From NCBI GenBank assembly GCA_907165135.1, contig OU015568.1:8192501-8256500 (forward strand): a stretch of DNA of 64,000 bases, given 5' to 3'. The position numbers and the translations under genes are program-made. The stretch comes from Oikopleura dioica. Its lineage: Eukaryota > Chordata > Appendicularia > Copelata > Oikopleuridae. Under the pieces are notes generated by a model. It searched no databases, was not told where the DNA came from, and saw only the letters and a program-made list of their open reading frames with translations. Shown one piece after another: positions 58,303-64,000 of this stretch (position 1 is its first letter; each line of letters begins with the position of its first letter).

Positions 58303-60139
58303 ATGGCCACTGCATATCAAGTTTTAAAGGGAATCGTCGTTACTGTCGTTTCTTTGGCGGTTTGGTTCTTTATCTCGACGCATTTAAAATTCGAGATTGA
58401 TGTTGTAACGGAGTTGCCTGATAAAAGTCTCAGCATTAGTGAGATTGAGTATTTGAGGAAAGAACTAAGGAAAGGGTTTCTTTTGTAAAAAATGAATTAT
58501 CTTCGATAAACATTATCGCTTAGTCTTTTGAAGAGAACCAAGCAATTTGCTATCGTAAAATTATCATAATTAAACTCAATTTTATAGAGATATGGACGCA
58601 CTTGCCATATTTTATAAGCTATTAAACATTCTCGCAACACCTTCAAGACAGTAAAAACTCGGGTCAGCCGAGTTGGTTGCTGATCGTTATTTGAAAGAAC
58701 CCTTTTTACAGAATTCAAACAGAAAACGTCCAGCGACTCGCAAACGGCCAAAGCACTAGTGTTCAAACTGCCCAATATCAGATGCTAGAAAAGCGTTTGT
58801 CAGAAGCATCGAAGCGCCATTCAGAAACAAAAACGAAACTTACCAAAGTCGAAAAATCTCTTCAGAAGACGAAAACTTTGGCAATCGACACACTCGCGGC
58901 TTTTGATGAGTTTTTGGGAACTGAGAAACCGGATAAATTCGTCGAAACTTATGGCGTTGGCGAGTTTGTCAAGTCCATCAAATTCGTCTTCAACGAGCTC
59001 AGAAAGCACCTGAAGAATTCGTCTGGAACTAACTTGCTGGTTTCTGACTCGCGTCTTCGATACAGTGAGGCTCAAGCAAGCTGCAGAGATATTGGTGCTC
59101 AATTAGTGACGATACTGGATGAAGAGAAAATGCAAATTGTTTTAGATGCCGTGATGGGTTTCAAAAGATGGGACATTTGGATCGGACTAAATAGGCTCAA
59201 CAAGGTAAAAACGCACTACAATTGACAGAGGCTTATAGTATTTTTAGAAAAATATGCGTGGGATACTGGCGAGGATCTACAGTACTCATCCTGGGGCGAT
59301 GGCCAACCAAACTGGCGAGATCCTTACGGAAAAGACGGCGAAGAAGAGTGCGTGATCATGTGGTCAGATGGAACTTGGCATGACTACAATTGCCGAGTAT
59401 GTTTGCTAAGAAGAAAAAGGGTAAAATTATTCTAGGTCCGTGCCTATTTCGTCTGCGAAATTCCGATTCACGAGGAAGGCGATATTCTCCAAGCTTCGAA
59501 AGTTGCTTTTGACGAGAAAAACAAGCAAATTATCGACAAGAGCATTGATCAACCCAAATCTCCGGAAGGACCGAAAACTTGGAAAGCGAAACATCCTAAG
59601 TACACTCAGTCATTTTTTCTAGCGTTACTCTTTTTCAGCACGATTTCTGAGCAACAAGAAATGGCTAAACAAAAAGGCTCGACGGTAAAATCCTTCGAGA
59701 AACCTCAAAAATCACAAGCTGGAAGAATTGATACCAAGGCAGTTTACGATGATAGTCAGAACAAGAAGAAACTGACCGACCCTAATTACAGAGATGCTCT
59801 TATTGCGGAAGTAGAAAAGCAACGAAAAGAGCGGGAAGAGTTGAATGATAAGAAACAAGTTCAAAAGAAGACTGAAAGGGAAATGATAATTGAAGATATT
59901 CTCAACTTAGCCGGGATTAAAAAAGGCAGCTCTAGTGAAAAGTAACATCAAGGATAGTTTCCCTTCTTTAAATTTTCTTAAGAAAAATGATGGAGGAACT
60001 GAAATTGATGGACGATGAAGAGCTAGAAGAATATCTCGAGGATTATGACGACTATGACTACGACGATTACGACTACGATGATTACGAAGACGAAGACTAT
60101 GAAGACTATGAAGATGAAAACTATCAATCCGAGCCATAA
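58303..60139 (+). CDS. type II C-type lectin with acidic Tyr/Asp tail
   Basis: Signal anchor VVTVVSLAVWFFISTHL near the N-terminus puts the rest outside the cell. Next is a coiled coil (LEKRLSEASKRHSETKTKLT), then a C-type lectin domain: RLRYSEAQASCRDIGAQLVT, WDIWIGLNRLN, KYAWDTGEDLQYSSWGDGQP, NWRD, ECVIMWSDGTWHDYNCR, AYFVCE. The QPN motif (with NWRD) resembles the EPN/QPD sugar site, and WHDYNC supplies the second calcium site. After the domain come a Lys/Glu-rich helical region (IAEVEKQRKEREELNDKKQV) and a last exon (59985-60139) whose tail alternates Asp and Tyr (DYDDYDYDDYDYDDYEDEDY). All exon phases agree. The tail resembles clusters sulfated by tyrosylprotein sulfotransferases; this is inference. 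Confidence 0.85.
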
Positions 60140-60220
60140 TGTACTGTAAGCCCTTTGCAAAGTTCTAGTGTTTAATTTTTCCATGAACAGTTCCAAAAAG
60201 ACAGAAATACAACCAGAAAT

Positions 60221-61346
60221 TTATTTTAAAATTTGTTCACGAACAGAGTCCATTTTTGAATAGTGATTCTGCTCAACTTCTTTGTCAGGAAAAACAGCAG
60301 TGTTATTTTTGCACGGAGGGCAGGCGCATTCAAAGCCCCAGCGAGAGAGTTCTAGTTTTCGTTCTTCAGCAGTAAATTCTGAAAGACTTTAATTTGACAG
60401 CGGAAAGTTTTTGGTTAACCTGACGGATCATCAATGTAACTAATGCATATTTGCTCGCCCTTCTCTATCGTTTTTGTCGAGTACAGTATCTTCTCTGAAC
60501 TTACAAAGGACGAAAGAAATCTTGCATTGTAGTCACACGAATGGTTCAACATTGCAGCTCCTAAGTACAGTCCAGATCCTCCTGTGTAGCCATAGTCCGG
60601 TGCGACGATCGAGAAATGATGCGAGTTCAAATTGACAATCATGAAAACTTTTTCAAAGCTTTTTCGGTTGAGCCAAGAAAACCAGTGTTGAAAAGTTGGG
60701 AAGACATCGTCTAGGCGAGAAGCAATTTTTGAATTCAGAGCAGTGAGATTTTTCCGTTCGTCAAGGAAAATAACATGAAGTTTCCAAGCTTCAAGAAACC
60801 GCCTTGGCTGCTTTTCTTTGATCGTCAGAAGTTTCAAGACATTTGTGTATGTATTCAATAGTGGTTGTTGTGCCGACGGATTACTTGTCTTTTTCCTGGA
60901 TACAGACAAAATTAACACTTGAGTCTCTGTTAAAACTAACGTTCTCAAGGTCGTTTCCACACTCCTGGAGTGCTGGATGCGTTTGTAATATTTTTTCTTT
61001 TCGCTTAAATTGGATGAAATCGCCAAAGTTGCTCATGTACTTCATTATGCATTCTTTTGAGCAGACATTCAATTGTAGGACCGTGGGATCGTAGTTAGTG
61101 TTTTCAGTGAATCGCCAACAATATGAACAGCATGAGTATTTTTTATTCAAATGATGAATCGAAATTCCTTCTCCTTATGAACTCTGCTATTTGAATAAAG
61201 TAATTATTCTTCCTACCTTCGTCAGGGTTGCCATTCACTTTTGCAACGATTGGACTCTCTCTCAAAATTTCTGCCCCTTTTTGAATCGTCTCTGTAGCTA
61301 CTAGTCCTCTTCCCTGGCCTTCTATTTCGCAGACTCGAAACTTCAT
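60221..61346 (-). CDS. SMYD-type SET-domain lysine methyltransferase
   Basis: Reading minus from ATG 61346: SET N-part (EIEGQGRGLVATETIQKGAE), a 43 nt intron, a reduced MYND-like zinc region (YSCCSYCWRF ... NVCSKECIMKYM; later His/Cys ligands not seen), a helical insert, the SET core AMLNHSCDYNARF and GEQICISYIDDP, and post-SET RWGFECACPPC. This order (split SET, MYND insert, post-SET Cys) is that of the SMYD family, which uses SAM to methylate lysines. About 330 residues, shorter than typical SMYD1-3 because the C-terminal TPR-like region is missing. The join near 60900 implies a 28 nt intron or an assembly slip. The polyadenylation word AATAAA overlaps the stop codon. Confidence 0.8.
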
Positions 61347-62302
61347 TTTGAAAACATTTTTCCATATCAAGCTGTTTAGTTACAGTAAAAGATGTGACGA
61401 GGTGACAATTGAGTCACCAAGTCCAAATTCTGCATTTTCTGCATTTTTTTCTGGTTCCATATGAGAATGCCAATTTTTTTAAGAATAAGAACTTTAAGCG
61501 ATAATACAAAATTGAAACGAGATGTTTATAATATCTTCGATAAAAATACATCTTATGCGAACCGTTATGAATAGGGAAAATCACTAATAAATGAGCTTAG
61601 TAGGGTTGGAGTATAAAACAGTTTTAGAATTCCCATTTTTGGTCAAAAACTGTGAAAAATTCAGAAAATTGTGATAATTGACCCGATCTGACCTCAGATG
61701 ACCCCAAATGACATTTTTAACATTTTAAAATGAATAAGCATCGATAAAAAGTCTTTGGAAGGCATTTCTGATATAAATCATGTACTTTTTCGGAAAAAGC
61801 GCTCAATTTCTGTCGAGTTGCCCAATTTCAAGAGCCTCTAGCTCCCCAGAGACCCACCCCCTCACTACTTTTCTAGGGCTCAAAATGACCGTCAGAGCCT
61901 AGGCTACAATCTAGACTACACAGCAACCTCTTTTTACACAGCAAAAATTCCCATTTCCAAAATTGGTCAGATTTTGGGACTTCTTAGGTACCTAAATGCC
62001 CTCAGGGTACGAGATCACGCCCCACTATCAATAGTCAAAATGATACCCAGCTTCTAGGGATTCTAAAACTGTTTTATACTCCAACCCTACTAAGCTAGAA
62101 AAAAAGCTCATTTATTAGTGATTTTACCTAGTTATGAAACTATTACATGAAATATGCGTAAAAAATAGCGAACTAGATCGTTCAGGCATATAAGATTTTA
62201 ACGACGCTACGATCGTAAACAAAAGGGGTCATTCATCAAATTTGTTCAGTCTTGAGAATAAGACCGAGCTCACATTTCAACAAAAAAAAAAACCCTAAGA
62301 GT
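61347..62302. other. spacer containing a MITE
   Basis: Between divergent SMYD and kinase genes. The MITE at 61572-62130 fills most of it; the rest is A/T-rich without coding signal. Confidence 0.45.
61572..62130. mobile_element. palindromic MITE with 8 bp TSD
   Basis: Ends TAGGGAAAATCACTAATAAA (left) and, inverted, TAGGTAAAATCACTAATAAA (right), flanked by GTTATGAA at 61564-61571 and 62131-62138. Just inside, GTAGGGTTGGAGTATAAAAC occurs on both arms in opposite orientation. The right arm has a short A-rich insertion (CTAGAAAAAAA). No coding frame. The 8 bp duplication suggests hAT, though the TAGG end differs from the CAGGG elements. Confidence 0.9.
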
Positions 62303-64000
62303 ATGAGCGTTCCTAGCATGACAAGAGAGTCAATACTACATTGGTTGAACAAAATAATTCCGAAGCTAAAGAGAACAACATCCCGAGCACAAACATGCAG
62401 ACTACTAATTTCAATAGAAAGAAGCAATTTGAAGAAAGATAATCATGCTTCCACCTGGAGATATGTTGTTTTTACTATCAACAAATTAATTTTATTTGAT
62501 GAAAATGATTCAGAACTCGAGAAATCGGGAACGACAGCTTTTCAAAAGAAGATTCTCAAGAGAAATCCAGGTCTTTCTGGAAAAAGATTAAATCGCTATG
62601 ATATCAAAGAAGAGACTGGAAAATGGATTTATGGTATTGAATTGGAAAGAAAACTCATCTCAGCTGGAGGAGAAGCAATTGTATGGAAAGAAAGATTTGA
62701 TGATCTTGATGTTGCTGTTCGAGTTCAAGCTTTTGACCCTTATCTTTTCACGGATAATTATGAAACGGCCTTCAAAATTTTCTTCGCATCAGGTAGATAG
62801 ATTTCAAGACGGTGTGAAATTTGAGAACGGAAATAATGAACATTTAAGATTATCGCACGAAAAATAACACAATTCCATTGCATAAAAATGTCATCAAAAA
62901 CTTTGTTAATATCGAGGTTTACGACAAAGACGATATGTACAAAGAAGATTGTGTTGGATGGATAACAATCATGGAGAAATGCGACAATGATCTGAGGACT
63001 TTATTGAGGAGTGGAAGATTGAATTTAGAAGAAAGGAAGAAAATCGCAAATGGAGTACGCCAAGGAACTCAGCATTTGAAGCGAATAGATATTCAACATT
63101 ATGATTTGAAGCCGGAAAATATTTTGATAAAGAATGGCGAAGCAAAAATAATTGATTTTGGTGTTGTAATGAACGCCTCTGGAAAGAAAAGTTTTCGGGA
63201 AATGGGCTACACCCGGAAAGGATCAAAGTACAAGTATTTTTACAGTTTGTGTAAGATTATTTTTTGCTGAGCAATCCTTTAAAAGTTTTAGTTTCTGGTT
63301 CACCTGCCTTTTCCCAAGTTCCTCAGCTAACAAGTGGTCATGGCGATTTGATAACAACTATCTTCGTGTTCATTTTTTGCGAATGGAAAACTGCTTGGAC
63401 TCTTTTATACAGGCCAGTCGAAAAAGAAGAAGAAAAAAGAAAATTTGATCTAATGATTAAGCAAACCAACGCGGACTGTATCCTCAGACAAGACCCGATT
63501 GAAGAAGAGATGTATGCAATTAAAAAAGTTGTTTCTCTTAGGGATTCAAACCCATATTTTTGCCTCGACGATCCAAATTTGACCAAATCATCTCAAATGT
63601 CAAGCTTGAAGCAACAGATGACAAAAGTGCATAACTTTAGTTTTCAAAATGTAACAAGGAATGTTGTTGACCAAAAATCATCGAACCTCTGTGTTCCAAT
63701 TACAGTTTCTTCTCTCATCAGATATTCAATTAAAGCAGATATGGGCTTTCTTGATAATTATAACAATCATTCATTTGAAAATATATTCACTACATTGGTC
63801 ATGATTGTTTATCCTCGAAGTTTGGCTGGAATGAATCTTGGCTCCGACGATAGAGAAAAAGAATATCAAGGAAGTGAAATAGAACTGCTTCTGAAAAGGA
63901 TAAAGTTTCCAACTTATTTGATGAGAAGTGGGTGGGAGATTATCAGAAAAATGGGATATCCGATGGTACCCGAGTCATTTTTCGATTATCAAAAAGGTTT
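62303..64000 (+). CDS. divergent protein kinase, 3' end outside window
   Basis: ATG 62303 follows an AG acceptor. Exon 1 gives MSVPSMTRESILHWLNKIIP and the N-lobe start (GKWIYGIELERKLISAGGEA with AVRVQ at the usual Lys position). A 56 nt intron (62793-62848) joins to HKNVIKNFVNIEVYD, then GWITIMEKCDNDLRTLL (hinge), the catalytic loop IQHYDLKPENILIKNGEAKI, IDFGVV, and after a 42 nt intron GSPAFSQVPQL and SGHGDL. Changes from the consensus: the HRD Arg is Tyr (HYD), and the VAIK Lys appears to be Arg (AVRV), so activity may be altered. Downstream, an unusually long C-lobe with hydrophobic TTIFVFIFCEW and an Asp/Glu/Lys-rich insert continues past 64000. Family not assigned. Confidence 0.75.

Overview
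The window looks like nuclear DNA of an appendicularian tunicate (Oikopleura-like). Most introns are only about 40-60 nt. Alongside GT-AG introns there are a GC-AG intron (aminopeptidase gene) and a likely GA-AG intron (transposase gene). Many coding starts lie just after a pyrimidine/AG acceptor, as expected for trans-splicing. TTAGGG-type repeats and chordate gene families are present (PRDM1-type zinc fingers, copine, CD-MPR, zonula-occludens-type PDZ pair, SMYD, PNPLA). The organism call is inference; no sequence was searched.

Layout. 1-4.6 kb: 3' end of an unknown membrane protein, Xaa-Pro aminopeptidase, patatin-like lipase. 4.9-7.9 kb: GC-rich repeat DNA and a kelch-like gene with a hAT-type element in an intron. 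8.5-13.7 kb: three tandem paralogues ending in an atypical RING. 13.8-17.5 kb: a hAT-type MITE and a long gene-poor stretch. 17.5-18.9 kb: PRDM1-like zinc-finger gene. 19.2-30.3 kb: large secreted FN3/Sushi/VWA gene whose 3.9 kb first intron holds a complete antisense membrane-protein gene. 30.5-34.1 kb: tiny ORF and a carbohydrate sulfotransferase with an extra C-terminal domain. 34.7-38.4 kb: two minus-strand genes, one split by three transposons nested inside each other, the other carrying a TA-flanked MITE. 38.5-41.6 kb: full-length hAT transposon with a multi-exon transposase. 42.1-42.8 kb: CD-MPR-like receptor. 43.0-44.5 kb: two abutting TTAA-flanked foldback elements. 45.6-48.5 kb: ZP-domain membrane protein. 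48.7-52.9 kb: small PDZ protein, PLAT-domain membrane protein, two-PDZ ZO-like protein. 53.3-55.2 kb: copine. 55.9-58.1 kb: small basic protein, gene-poor DNA and a telomere-like block. 58.3-64 kb: type II C-type lectin with a Tyr/Asp tail, SMYD methyltransferase, palindromic MITE, start of a divergent protein kinase.

The most unusual theme is the transposon set. At least six elements have terminal inverted repeats and direct flanking repeats of 8 bp (9 bp in one). Several carry subterminal arrays of a short, family-specific microrepeat (AGTCCG; GGGTTTTTGTC; GGATTGGAT; GATCGCCCA; CTCGTGGCAA). One lies inside a coding exon in a way that allows it to be spliced out in frame, using a splice acceptor made by its own inverted repeat.

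Exon boundaries were read by eye. CDS entries give the span from start to stop codon including introns.
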